NCBI RefSeq assembly: GCF_000812665.2 | Contig: NZ_CP014327.1 | Location: forward strand, 868,001 to 932,000 | DNA: 64,000 nt | DNA from: Falsihalocynthiibacter arcticus | GTDB lineage: Bacteria > Pseudomonadota > Alphaproteobacteria > Rhodobacterales > Rhodobacteraceae | Direction: 5' to 3' | Shown here: positions 17,396 through 26,666 of the stretch, piece by piece | How the letters are laid out: the number at the start of each line of letters is the position of its first letter | Numbering within the stretch: the first letter of the stretch is position 1 | Position numbers and translations under genes: made by a program | The notes under the pieces: model-generated | Told to the model about the DNA's origin: nothing | The model's database searches: none | What the model saw: the letters and a program-made list of their open reading frames with translations, nothing else

Positions 17396-18214
17396 CTAAA
17401 GCATGTCTCGAAGCGCGTTCGAAAGGGACTTAGCAATTTCTCGATGCGCCCTCATCCCCATCATTTCCTTTGCCATGGGTTCTTCCATTTCAGGGTAGAT
17501 CATACCAGCAACACCCTCAGATTTTGCCTGATCACTCAAATTAACTTCGACAACCTTCGTACAATAAGGCCGAATGGCTTCGATCATCTCCCGATCTACA
17601 AACAGCGGATCGTGACCAAGATCGCTTTTCCCTTCTGGATTTGAATCATCAATCCAAAGCATCACGGTTTTACCTTCGATTTTTTCAAGCATAATCTGCA
17701 TGCGCGCTTTCCAAGCTTCCTTGATCTCATCTTCCACCAATGCAAAGCGCTCTTCAGACAATTTTTTCAACGTGCTCAGCATATGCCGCGTGAAATGGAA
17801 GTCCGTAAAGTCGACCTCCCGAAACACCATTTTCAGCAACACTGAGGCCTTCAGAAAACGGTCGTTCCGGCGGGGATGCACCGCATAAAACCGATTGGAC
17901 ATGTTTTGAGCGCCCATCGCTTGAATGACGGTTACACGTGCCTTGGAACAGGCATCAAGGATAGCTGGTTCGTTTAGGAAAACATCCGCGCCAGCATTCA
18001 CACACCCGAAATTAATCGAAGTTGTGCTAACATCATCCTCAACCAGTTCCGTAAACGGCTTTTCGATGAACTTACCGTAGGTTTCCGTTCCCCCGATGAC
18101 GGCAATATAGTTACCATCCATCTTCTTACGCGGTCCACGGAACAACAGTTTTGACTTGCCGTATCGACAAGGTAAATAATCAAGAGCGCCTTCGCTCAGG
18201 TTCTCATAGGCCAT
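17396..18214 (-). CDS. DUF6473 family protein
   Basis: A 272-residue protein I assign to the DUF6473 family of Rhodobacterales from its opening MAYENLSEGALDYLPCRYG followed by SKLLFRGPRKKMDG and YIAVIGGTETYGKFI. ATG 18214 is chosen because AGGTGGG lies just upstream; a nine-codon extension is possible. There is a repeated feel of GG-T and N-G-D motifs reminiscent of GDSL/SGNH-type folds, but no catalytic set is certain. No transmembrane segment or signal peptide is visible. Function unknown. It is divergent from the hydroxybutyryl-CoA dehydrogenase gene, sharing a 188-base upstream region. Confidence 0.7.
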   Translation of the reverse strand: MAYENLSEGALDYLPCRYGKSKLLFRGPRKKMDGNYIAVIGGTETYGKFIEKPFTELVEDDVSTTSINFGCVNAGADVFLNEPAILDACSKARVTVIQAMGAQNMSNRFYAVHPRRNDRFLKASVLLKMVFREVDFTDFHFTRHMLSTLKKLSEERFALVEDEIKEAWKARMQIMLEKIEGKTVMLWIDDSNPEGKSDLGHDPLFVDREMIEAIRPYCTKVVEVNLSDQAKSEGVAGMIYPEMEEPMAKEMMGMRAHREIAKSLSNALRDML

Positions 18215-18402
18215 AACCCACCTCACTAATTTTCGACTCACCCAAGACCAATTTGCGCGCGACCTCTTGCCAAATCCCTAACCTTAAAATTAGCGCTATC
18301 TTGAAACGTGAGTCTCTTTACCGGAGGGAAACGAAACGCCCCTTGCATAGACGCTGCGGCGCGGCATATTCTTGGGCCGAATTCAAAAGAGAAGTTGAGC
18401 CA

Positions 18403-19278
18403 ATGGAAATTAAAAAAATCGGTGTCATTGGCGCAGGCCAGATGGGAAACGGAATCGCACATGTTTTGGCCGTTGCTGGTTATGACGTTGTATTAAATGA
18501 CATTTCTCAAGATCAGCTGGATGCGTCTTTCGCCCTAATCGAGTCAAACCTTGAACGGCAAGTTGCCCGCGACAAGCTTTCAAGCGATGCACGTGACGCG
18601 GCACTAAGTCGGGTCCAAACTACGCTTGATATTGCACAAGTTGGGCAATCGGATCTCGTCATTGAGGCCGCTACGGAAAAAGAAGACGTAAAAGTTAAAA
18701 TTTTCGCTAACCTTTTGCCACATCTTCAACCGCATACAATCCTCACGTCCAACACGTCGTCGATTTCCATAACACGCCTCGCCAGCGGCACAGACCGTCC
18801 GGAAAAATTCATGGGCTTTCACTTCATGAATCCTGTTCCCATCATGCAATTGGTCGAACTTATTCGCGGGATTGCAACTGATGAGGAAACTTATCGCGCG
18901 TGTTTGGCCGTTGTAGAAAAATTGGGAAAAACGGCCGCCTCAGCAGAAGATTTTCCTGGATTCATCGTAAACCGTATCCTCATGCCGATGATCAACGAAG
19001 CCGTCTACACATTGTATGAGGGGGTCGGATCGGTGGCGTCCATCGACAGTTCGCTAAAACTAGGGGCAAATCATCCGATGGGTCCGCTGGAGCTTGCTGA
19101 CTTTATTGGTTTGGATACATGCTTGGCGATCATGAACGTACTCCACGATGGCCTCGCGGATACAAAATATCGCCCGTGTCCGCTCCTGACAAAATATGTC
19201 GAAGCTGGATGGCTTGGTCGAAAAACGGAGCGTGGCTTTTATGACTATCGCGGAGAAACACCCGTTCCGACGCGCTAA
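18403..19278 (+). CDS. hbdA: 3-hydroxybutyryl-CoA dehydrogenase
   Basis: NAD(P)-dependent oxidation of 3-hydroxybutyryl-CoA to acetoacetyl-CoA, 291 residues. The Rossmann motif GVIGAGQMGNGIAHV is at residues 7-21, SNTSSISIT follows near 117, and the catalytic His lies in GFHFMNPVP. The C-terminal helix domain has NRILMPMINEA, HPMGPLELADFIGLD and GRKTERGFYDY. ATG 18403 is supported by GAGAAG upstream; an in-frame extension of 50 codons lacks family similarity. It works in butyrate/acetyl-CoA metabolism. The last four bases overlap the end of the convergent HPr gene. Confidence 0.92.
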   Translation: MEIKKIGVIGAGQMGNGIAHVLAVAGYDVVLNDISQDQLDASFALIESNLERQVARDKLSSDARDAALSRVQTTLDIAQVGQSDLVIEAATEKEDVKVKIFANLLPHLQPHTILTSNTSSISITRLASGTDRPEKFMGFHFMNPVPIMQLVELIRGIATDEETYRACLAVVEKLGKTAASAEDFPGFIVNRILMPMINEAVYTLYEGVGSVASIDSSLKLGANHPMGPLELADFIGLDTCLAIMNVLHDGLADTKYRPCPLLTKYVEAGWLGRKTERGFYDYRGETPVPTR

Positions 19279-19547
19279 AAATCTTCGCCGAATTTGTTAA
19301 CAACTAGGGCTTGCAAGGCATCAGCAAGCTTTTCTGCCTCGTCGCCAGATGTCGTGATTTCGATCTGGGTGCCTTTTGACGCCGCCAGCATGAGCAAGCC
19401 CATGATCGAGTCACCAGAGGCGCTAAGTCCGTCTTTGCTGACTTCGGCGCGCGCATCATGGCCTTCAACCACTTCCACGAGTTTGGCGGAAGCACGAGCA
19501 TGCAGGCCCTTTTCATTGACGATATCCAACGTTCTCGTAATGGTCAT
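19275..19547 (-). CDS. ptsH: HPr phosphocarrier protein
   Basis: The phosphocarrier of the PTS, 90 residues. His16 in NEKGLHARASAKL is the phosphohistidine acceptor, and Ser47 in GDSIMGLLML is the site expected for HPr kinase. It is the last gene of a minus-strand block with EIIA, rapZ and hprK. No sugar permease is present, so the role is regulatory. Confidence 0.95.
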   Translation of the reverse strand: MTITRTLDIVNEKGLHARASAKLVEVVEGHDARAEVSKDGLSASGDSIMGLLMLAASKGTQIEITTSGDEAEKLADALQALVVNKFGEDF

Positions 19548-19553
19548 GACGTC

Positions 19554-19949
19554 CTAACTTGTGGGATTTGCGTCGAAGCTGTTAATGTATTTTCGACCCG
19601 CGTTCAACGCGTTTTCTACCGCTTCTTGCACTGTGCAACTGCGTGATTTGGTAAGTTTGACGAGCATTGGAAGATTGGCACCGTAGATGATTTTCCGGTT
19701 CTTGGGGTTGCATGCTCGGAGAGAAAGATTGGAGGGAGATCCACCAAAAAGGTCCGTAACAACGACGACCCCGTCGCCTGTATCAACTGAATTTGCCGCA
19801 TCGCAGATTTCACACTGCTTCTCTTCTCGATCGTGATCGTCCTCAATTGAAATAGCGCGCATGCCGTCTTGTTTGCCGACAACATGTTCGACAGCAGAAA
19901 GGTATTCTTTGGCCAATCCGCCATGTGCGACGATCAAAATTCCGATCAC
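19554..19949 (-). CDS. PTS EIIA component, mannose family
   Basis: A 131-residue EIIA-Man type domain without EIIB or membrane parts. His9 in [15 protein letters not shown] is the expected phosphorylation site, and [14 protein letters not shown] is typical of the family. The start overlaps the rapZ stop by four bases and the stop lies seven bases before ptsH, so the genes are translated together. In other alphaproteobacteria this EIIA is part of an HPr kinase-dependent regulatory phosphorelay connected to ChvGI. Confidence 0.93.
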
Positions 19950-20872
19950 GCCGTTTTCCCCAATTTTGTGCCGGACGAAGTGCGTGTGCGGCGTTCAATT
20001 TCTCTATGTCTAGTTGACACTTGCCAACCAGCCTTCGCAAGTACATTCGACACATTTTCAGCGACGGCGACCGATCTGTGCTGTCCGCCTGTACATCCGA
20101 ACCCAATCGAAAAATGTGCTTTACCCTCTTCTATATAGGCAGGCAACAACATTTCCGAAAGGTCGCAAACTTTTGAAAAGAAGTCATCATAACGCTTGTC
20201 TTGCGCAACATAGTCAGCGACAGCTTTGTCTAGACCATTTAGGCTGCGGAGATCTTCTTGCCAATACGGATTTTGTAAAAACCGACAGTCGAAAACCATG
20301 TCAATGCCACGCGGCATACCTTGTTTATACGAAAAGCTATGGACTGATACCGCCAGTTTTTGGCTTTTTTCTGCCGCGTACCATTGTTCCACTTCCGCTC
20401 GCAACTCATGCGGTGACATGTCCGAAGTATCAATAAGTATATCCGCACATGCGCGGATGGGAACAAGTAAGTCTTGCTCGCGCTGAATGCCAATTTCCGG
20501 AGTTTCAGATGGAGCCAAAGGATGCCTGCGCCGCGTTTCAGAGAAACGGCGCAACAGAACCTCGGTACTACAATCTAAATAAAGGACTTCTATCGCCTGA
20601 TCACCGGACAGTGAATAATTATCTAAAAGCTCCAACAAACCCTTCGTAGAAAAATCGCGGTTGCGCGCATCGATTCCGAGTGCCAGTGGGCGATCAGACA
20701 CCCCATTTTCCAGCAATCGTGGCAGAAGAGAAATAGGGAGATTATCAATAGCTTCGTAGCCCGCATCCTCGAGGGTGTTAATCGCGGTAGAGCGCCCAGC
20801 ACCAGACGGGCCCGTCACAAGAACCAAGCGCTGTCTTAAAACTGGGTCATCTGTTAGGCGAGGTTTTGTCAA
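19946..20872 (-). CDS. rapZ: RapZ / nucleotide-binding regulator (YvcJ family)
   Basis: A 308-residue P-loop protein with Walker [10 protein letters not shown] near residue 20, IDNLP, and the C-terminal domain (CTGGQHRSV, then RHREIERR). Family members bind nucleotides; in enterobacteria RapZ controls glucosamine-6-phosphate synthase through small RNAs. The role in Rhodobacterales is not established. It overlaps hprK by four bases and the EIIA gene by four bases, so the three are tightly coupled. Confidence 0.93.
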   Translation of the reverse strand: MTKPRLTDDPVLRQRLVLVTGPSGAGRSTAINTLEDAGYEAIDNLPISLLPRLLENGVSDRPLALGIDARNRDFSTKGLLELLDNYSLSGDQAIEVLYLDCSTEVLLRRFSETRRRHPLAPSETPEIGIQREQDLLVPIRACADILIDTSDMSPHELRAEVEQWYAAEKSQKLAVSVHSFSYKQGMPRGIDMVFDCRFLQNPYWQEDLRSLNGLDKAVADYVAQDKRYDDFFSKVCDLSEMLLPAYIEEGKAHFSIGFGCTGGQHRSVAVAENVSNVLAKAGWQVSTRHREIERRTRTSSGTKLGKTA

Positions 20873-21291
20873 TCTGATCTGCCGTATTTGAGAATCTGCA
20901 TGAGTGCATCTGCGAAATGATCACCCTTAATGCAATGATACAAGGTGGCTTTTTGGCCAAGTAAGACGATTTCTCTCGCAGGAGGAAGCCGCGTTTCCTC
21001 CACTTTATCCATATCCACGAAAAGGGAAACTATTGCGCGGGGCTCAAACGGTGTTCGAATGATCCCCATACCTCGTACCTCCAACTTGCCTGAAATTTCC
21101 GGCACAGCCAAAGCAACAAGTACTCCGTCTTCGAGTGACAACTGGGTTTGATCGTCCGAAATAAGTGTCGCGCCAAGGGAGATCATCCTAAGCGCAAGGG
21201 TCGACTTACCACTGCCTGAACATCCGAAAATGACCGCGGCTTTACCATCGATAGCAACCGTGGACGCATGGTGGAGCTCATTCGTTTCCAT
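20869..21291 (-). CDS. hprK: HPr kinase/phosphorylase, short form
   Basis: A 140-residue protein containing only the catalytic domain. Walker A is [14 protein letters not shown], followed by LISDDQTQL and EVRGMGII. The N-terminal domain of the 310-residue Firmicutes enzymes is absent, as in other alphaproteobacteria. It is expected to phosphorylate HPr at the serine. It lies between chvG and rapZ on the same strand. Confidence 0.93.
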
Positions 21292-21313
21292 TTAAAAGCT
21301 CACAATTGATGGC

Positions 21314-23032
21314 TCAAACAGGGAGCCCAACCACAAAACGCGCGCCCAAGGGGTCGGAGGTGATATCAGCGTCTGTCGGGCGAATGTTTTCCGCCCAAAT
21401 CACGCCGCCATGGGCTTCGACGATTTGCTTGGAAATTGCCAAGCCTAGACCGGAATTATTGCCGAATTGCCCAGCGGGGCGTTCAGAATAAAAGCGTTGA
21501 AAAATTTTGTATAATGCTTGGTCAGGAATCCCTGGGCCAGTGTCCTCAATTACTATAAGCACGCGATTTTCCCGTTTTCGCGCCCAAACTCGAATTGCGT
21601 CCCCGTCTTCGCAAAACGAGATCGCATTGGTAATGAGATTAACGAAAACTTGTGCCAAACGCGCCTCAAGACCGTGAATATGGATCGGTTCAGCAGGCAA
21701 GTCGGAAATGAACTCAACCCCCTTGGATTTCGCATCGCCACCAAGGTAATCGTTGATGTTGCCAAGCATTTTCAACAAATCAAACTGTTCTTCTTCTTCC
21801 CGGACAAGTTCGCTGTCGAGCCGGGAAGCGTTTGAAATGTCACTGACAAGACGGTCCAAGCGGCGCACATCATGGTCGATAACATCGAGGAGTTTGTCCC
21901 GCTGATCTTCCCGTTTTGCGACACGTAAAGTACCGACGGCAGATCGTAGGGAAGCCAAAGGATTCTTGATCTCGTGCGCGACATCGGCCGCGAATTGTTC
22001 GTTGCCTTCAATCCGATCATACAGTGCCGTAACCATTCCACGAAGCGCGCCGGAAAGACGTCCGATTTCATCTGGCCGCGCGGTTAGGTCGGGGATGCGG
22101 ACACGGTTCGGACTCATTTTACGCGCATTTTTGTCGCGTCCAAGCTCGGCGGCGGCAGCCAAATCCGAAAGCGGGTTGGCGATGGTTGACGCAAGTACAA
22201 GGCTTAACCCGACCGAGACGAGGATCGCGATTACAAACATTTGCAACACCTGCTCCCGCTCACTTCGAACCAGAAAATCTATTTCTCCTTCAGCGCTTGT
22301 CACGGCAACCGAACCCAAATTTACCCCGCCAACCAGAATAGGAGTGGCCACGGTAAACACTGCGCGACCTTGGGAGTCCAATCCGGTGTTCACTTGAGTT
22401 GAGCCGTCCGAGGTCTTCTGTACAAATTCCAGCGGCGGCTCAACGGTTGAGCCAAAACCATCGCTTTCGGTTTCCGAAGTAAACAGCCCAGAAACGCCTT
22501 CCCACATGGAATTCAAGAAATCTGTGATAAGCGTGCTGCGGGTGTTCTGAACCAATCCGCTTACTGGAGGTATGCCCGAGCGCTCGATCCCAATCGTAGA
22601 GGCAACGAGCGTTCCTTCGGGATTGTAAACATAGGCGTCAACGCCGGCAGGAAGCGACAGTTTTGCAAGATTTGCAAAAACAGATGCCCCATTAGGAAGG
22701 GTCTCTGCATCCCAAAAATGCGCTTCGAGTACGTCAGCGACCAGTTGTGTCTCAATGACAAGACCCCGCTCACGTTGCAACACAAGGCTGTCACGGAAAG
22801 GATTGAGATACAAAACACCCGCCACCAAAATGACGAGGGCCAATAAATTGAACGTGATAATTTTGCGCGCAAGTGGCGAACGGTTGAGGGAAATAAACCC
22901 GCGTTGCTCGCGCCTTTTGCGCAGCTCGCTTTCCACGCCACTGCTCGGCCCATCCCAGTCTTCACCGAGAACAACATTCGCTTCTTTTTGCATTTTTGTA
23001 TCGCGCACATTCTTACCCAAAGTTGGGGGCAT
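21314..23032 (-). CDS. chvG: Sensor histidine kinase ChvG
   Basis: Membrane kinase of the acid/envelope-sensing ChvGI (ExoS-ChvI) system, 572 residues. TM1 is at about residues 58-80 (IITFNLLALVILVAGVLYL), a periplasmic domain of about 200 residues follows, then TM2 near 255-277. HAMP is followed by the H-box AADVAHEIKNPLASLRSAV. The N-box holds NLITNAISFCEDG; DTGPGIP and GLGLAISKQIVEAHGG form the G-boxes. ATG 23032 shares its A with the chvI stop codon, giving translational coupling. Confidence 0.93.
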   Translation of the reverse strand: MPPTLGKNVRDTKMQKEANVVLGEDWDGPSSGVESELRKRREQRGFISLNRSPLARKIITFNLLALVILVAGVLYLNPFRDSLVLQRERGLVIETQLVADVLEAHFWDAETLPNGASVFANLAKLSLPAGVDAYVYNPEGTLVASTIGIERSGIPPVSGLVQNTRSTLITDFLNSMWEGVSGLFTSETESDGFGSTVEPPLEFVQKTSDGSTQVNTGLDSQGRAVFTVATPILVGGVNLGSVAVTSAEGEIDFLVRSEREQVLQMFVIAILVSVGLSLVLASTIANPLSDLAAAAELGRDKNARKMSPNRVRIPDLTARPDEIGRLSGALRGMVTALYDRIEGNEQFAADVAHEIKNPLASLRSAVGTLRVAKREDQRDKLLDVIDHDVRRLDRLVSDISNASRLDSELVREEEEQFDLLKMLGNINDYLGGDAKSKGVEFISDLPAEPIHIHGLEARLAQVFVNLITNAISFCEDGDAIRVWARKRENRVLIVIEDTGPGIPDQALYKIFQRFYSERPAGQFGNNSGLGLAISKQIVEAHGGVIWAENIRPTDADITSDPLGARFVVGLPV

Positions 23033-23733
23033 CAATCTTCGTTGTATCTATAGCCGATACCATAAAGCGTCTCAATTGCCGAAAAATCGTCATCCGCGGT
23101 CCGCATCTTCTTACGAAGCCGTTTGATGTGACTGTCGATCGTGCGGTCGTCGACGTAAACTTGATCGTCATAGGCGACATCCATCAACTGATCGCGACTT
23201 TTCACAAAACCAGGACGTTGGGCCAAAGCTTGCAGTAACAAGAATTCGGTCACAGTTAGGGAAACATCATTCCCTTTCCAACGCACAGAATGCCGCAATG
23301 GATCCATCCGTAAATCACCACGTTCGATAACTTTGGTTTCTTCGGTTTCGGCAATCTCTACACCGTTCATTGCTTCTTGCCGGCGCAAGAGAGCGCGAAT
23401 GCGTTCCACCAGCAAACGTTGGGAAAACGGCTTCTTTACGTAGTCATCCGCCCCCATGCGCAGCCCAAGAACTTCATCAATCTCATCATCTTTGGATGTG
23501 AGAAAAATAACCGGCATTGCGGTTTTTTGGCGCAGACGTTGGAGCAAGTCCATTCCATCCATGCGCGGCATTTTAATATCCAAAACAGCCATATCCGGCA
23601 GACTCTTGTTAAAAGCGTCTAGTGCGGATTGACCGTCATTATATGTTTCTACTTCGAAACCCTCTGCCTCAAGGGTCATAGCTACTGACGTCAGGATGTT
23701 CCTGTCGTCGTCGACCAAAGCGATCTTCGACAT
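23032..23733 (-). CDS. chvI: Response regulator ChvI
   Basis: OmpR-family transcription factor of 233 residues. The receiver domain has Asp8/Asp9 and phospho-acceptor Asp52 in [11 protein letters not shown], with Lys in DDYVKKPF. The winged-helix domain has [21 protein letters not shown] and [15 protein letters not shown]. It is partner of ChvG and is read divergently from pckA across a 358-base regulatory region. Confidence 0.95.
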
Positions 23734-23904
23734 GGAGGTCTTCCTTTATATAGTTTTTTATGCTCAATTTTTTATTCACTTTGAGTGTTCCACTTTAGCG
23801 AATCAACTCCTAACTGCGAATCACCCTACGATCTTGAGTTAGAATGTGCCCCAAAAGGCATAAAACTTTGCAAACGCGGCTGGATTTTTTAAACCAAGCG
23901 CCCC

Positions 23905-23949
23905 GTTAGCGCTAAACGGTAACGCTAAACCCAAAATGTTAGCGCAAAC
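23905..23949. promoter_or_regulatory. Three LacI-type operator copies upstream of pckA
   Basis: GTTAGCGCTAAAC (23905-23917), GGTAACGCTAAAC (23918-23930) and TGTTAGCGCAAAC (23937-23949) are variants of a TTAGCG-CTAA palindrome with a central CG. The centres lie near -90, -77 and -57 relative to the predicted start. LacI-family regulators of the CceR/PckR group are known to control pckA in alphaproteobacteria; linking this motif to that regulator is an inference. The upstream position suits activation. Confidence 0.65.
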
Positions 23950-23966
23950 TGCGCGCCCCTGACCGC

Positions 23967-23994
23967 TTTTCAAACCGATCTTCCGTGCTACAAT
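23967..23994 (+). promoter_or_regulatory. Predicted pckA promoter
   Basis: TTTTCA (23967-23972), a 16-base spacer, then TACAAT (23989-23994). The start would be near 24001, about 90 bases before the pckA ATG. The weak -35 fits a promoter that needs an activator bound at the adjoining operators. The rest of the 23734-24091 gap shows only AT-rich sequence on the chvI side. Confidence 0.5.
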
Positions 23995-24091
23995 TGCCTA
24001 TCAGCCGGGCCCGCGGCTGGTGCGCAGAATTGGCCCTTTGCGCTTTGGAAGAGATTGCGCGCTACTAGGACACGGCGCGAGGAGCTACATT

Positions 24092-25690
24092 ATGACACAC
24101 GGTCGTGTGAACCCAACCTGTACCCTTGAAACACAAGGTATAAAGGGGCTGGGAAATGTCTATTATAACGATCTGGAACCTGCGCTCGTCGAGACTGCTC
24201 TCAAGCACGACGAAGGCACACTAGGCCAAGGCGGCACGCTTTTGGTCACCACTGGCAAACATACTGGTCGCTCGCCCAAAGACAAATTTGTGGTACAAAG
24301 TGACTCTGTAAAAGACGGAATTTGGTGGGAAAACAACGCCCCCATGCAAGAAGATAAATTCGACGTCCTGTATGCGGACATGCTCGAGCATATGAAAGGG
24401 CGCGACTATTTCGTCCAAGACCTTTATGCGGGTGCCGATGCAAGTCAGCGTCTTGATGTACGCATGGTCACAGAGCTTGCATGGCACGCGCTTTTCATTC
24501 GCCATATGTTGCGTCGCCCTGATCGCGATGAATTGGAGGATTTCCTTCCTGAGTTCACCGTTATTAATTGCCCGACATTCAAAGCCGACCCCAAGCGCCA
24601 CGGATGCCGTTCCGAGACCGTTATTGCCATGAATTTCGACCAGAAACTCATCCTTATTGGTGGGTCTGAATACGCCGGTGAAAACAAAAAATCCGTCTTC
24701 TCACTTCTCAACTACTTACTACCGGCAAAGGGTATCATGCCGATGCATTGCTCGGCCAACCACGCCCCGGGAAACCCCGTCGACACGGCCATTTTCTTTG
24801 GCCTCTCAGGCACAGGGAAAACGACCCTTTCTGCCGACCCCTCCCGCACCTTGATCGGCGATGATGAGCATGGCTGGTCAGATCGTGGAACCTTCAATTT
24901 CGAGGGAGGCTGTTACGCGAAAACCATCAATCTTAGTGCCGATGCAGAGCCTGAGATCTTTGAGACCACGCGGACCTTTGGAACTGTAATCGAGAATATG
25001 GTCTTTGATCCCGAGACCAAAGAGCTAGACTTCAAAGATGATAGTTTGACGGCCAATATGCGGTGCGCCTACCCGCTTCACTATATTTCGAACGCGTCCA
25101 AAAGCGCGCTTGGCGGGCATCCCAAAAACATCATCATGTTGACCTGCGATGCCTTTGGCGTTCTTCCACCAATCAGCCGTTTGACACCCGCGCAAGCAAT
25201 GTATCATTTCCTTTCCGGTTTTACATCCAAAGTGGCCGGCACAGAAAGGGGCGTGACCGAACCTGAACCTACATTCTCGACTTGTTTTGGCGCCCCCTTC
25301 ATGCCGCGCCGTCCTGAGATTTACGGCAACCTCCTGCGCGAAAAAATTGCGAAACACGGAGCGACATGTTGGTTGGTGAACACGGGTTGGACGGGCGGTG
25401 CCTATGGGACTGGTTCCAGAATGCCTATCAAGGCCACGCGGACACTTTTGACAGCGGCGCTCGACGGCTCCCTCGAGAAAGCGCGCTTCCGCAAGGATGA
25501 AAATTTCGGCTTCGACGTGCCGGTTTCCGTGGACGGTGTTGCAGACATCCTGCTTGATCCTCGACGGACTTGGGGCGATTCCGAAGCCTATGACCTGCAA
25601 GCCGCAAAGCTTGTCTCAATGTTTTCGGACAATTTCACACAGTACCTAGACTATATCGACGATGATGTTCGCTCTGCGGCAATCGGCTAG
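24092..25690 (+). CDS. pckA: Phosphoenolpyruvate carboxykinase (ATP)
   Basis: Converts oxaloacetate and ATP to phosphoenolpyruvate, the first committed step of gluconeogenesis. The 532 residues contain [13 protein letters not shown], the kinase loops [13 protein letters not shown] (Walker A) and LIGDDEHGW, and [13 protein letters not shown]. The start is ATG 24092 (MTHGRVNP), with GCGAGGAG eight bases upstream; a 24-codon extension is not conserved in the family. It is divergent from chvI and followed by a terminator shared with the TauE gene. Confidence 0.97.
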   Translation: MTHGRVNPTCTLETQGIKGLGNVYYNDLEPALVETALKHDEGTLGQGGTLLVTTGKHTGRSPKDKFVVQSDSVKDGIWWENNAPMQEDKFDVLYADMLEHMKGRDYFVQDLYAGADASQRLDVRMVTELAWHALFIRHMLRRPDRDELEDFLPEFTVINCPTFKADPKRHGCRSETVIAMNFDQKLILIGGSEYAGENKKSVFSLLNYLLPAKGIMPMHCSANHAPGNPVDTAIFFGLSGTGKTTLSADPSRTLIGDDEHGWSDRGTFNFEGGCYAKTINLSADAEPEIFETTRTFGTVIENMVFDPETKELDFKDDSLTANMRCAYPLHYISNASKSALGGHPKNIIMLTCDAFGVLPPISRLTPAQAMYHFLSGFTSKVAGTERGVTEPEPTFSTCFGAPFMPRRPEIYGNLLREKIAKHGATCWLVNTGWTGGAYGTGSRMPIKATRTLLTAALDGSLEKARFRKDENFGFDVPVSVDGVADILLDPRRTWGDSEAYDLQAAKLVSMFSDNFTQYLDYIDDDVRSAAIG

Positions 25691-25707
25691 TCATCCAATT
25701 GAGTTTC

Positions 25708-25739
25708 AAAACGCCCCTTCCAAATGGTTGGGGCGTTTT
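25708..25739. terminator. Bidirectional terminator, pckA / TauE permease
   Basis: AAAACGCCCC and GGGGCGTTTT pair over ten bases around a 12-base loop, giving a T-run on both strands. On the minus strand it overlaps the last codon of the TauE-family gene by two bases. Confidence 0.8.
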
Positions 25740-26520
25740 AACCAGACACCCCACGACGAATAAGGTTGAGACCCGCAATCGCCAAAACGATCAGCGTCGC
25801 CTTCTTGAATTTCGCTTGATCGAGTCGATCCTGAACTCGCATCCCCAAGAGCATTCCCAACAGGGCGGGTGCCAACATAAGCGCAGAAAACGAGCCCGTA
25901 CTTACGGTAAAGACGCCCGACTTAATATGGGCGAGTAAAAGAACCACCGCGCCCGCCCCATAGATGACGCCTTGAACGCGGATTTGCTCCTGTTTTTCGG
26001 TTCCAATGGCCGTCAGATAGGCCACAGTGGGCGGCCCCCAAATCCCAGATAGCCCGCCGGTAAAGCCAGCTACACATCCAATGATGACCTCTGCGCGCTT
26101 GCGATGCTCCTTCTTGATAGACAGATGCCAACCCAGAATCTGCGTAATCGAAAACAGCAAAACTGGAATGCCGATCATCAAGAACATCGCGTTTTGAGGC
26201 ATGAGCGTAACAAGTTGCGCACTCCCCATAATGCAGACCAAAACGATCCCCAAATACAGTCGGAATCGCCACGCACTTTGCAATGCTTCATGGAGGCCCT
26301 GTCGCAATGCTTGTGCAGCATTCGTCATGACCGTGGGCAAAATCAGCGCTGCAAGTGCAGCCTCGGCGCTCAAGACAGATGCCAACCCCGAAATCATAAT
26401 CATCGGCATTGCAAACCCAATGGCGCCTTTTACAAAACCCGCAATAACCGTTATTAAACAGGCAATTAGAAGCACCCAAAGGGGAATGTCCGCAAGTATA
26501 TTTTCCAAGAATGTCTCCAA
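25738..26520 (-). CDS. TauE/SafE family membrane permease
   Basis: A 260-residue membrane protein with about eight hydrophobic helices, including the family repeats FVKGAIGFAMPMIMISGL near the N-terminus and GFTGGLSGIWGPPTVAYL in the second half. Family members export or import sulfonates, sulfite or related anions, but substrate cannot be assigned. It is divergent from mcd and convergent with pckA. Confidence 0.88.
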   Translation of the reverse strand: METFLENILADIPLWVLLIACLITVIAGFVKGAIGFAMPMIMISGLASVLSAEAALAALILPTVMTNAAQALRQGLHEALQSAWRFRLYLGIVLVCIMGSAQLVTLMPQNAMFLMIGIPVLLFSITQILGWHLSIKKEHRKRAEVIIGCVAGFTGGLSGIWGPPTVAYLTAIGTEKQEQIRVQGVIYGAGAVVLLLAHIKSGVFTVSTGSFSALMLAPALLGMLLGMRVQDRLDQAKFKKATLIVLAIAGLNLIRRGVSG

Positions 26521-26666
26521 TTTCGTGCCCGTTATACAGGGAATACTCGGAGAACATCACAAATTCGACAAAGTTCTTTTAAATCAATTTTACTGCGCTA
26601 AAAGAATTTTTCTTGCGCTGCGGCTGCGAAAGGATTATTCATATCAACGAACTTAATGAGAGCCCA

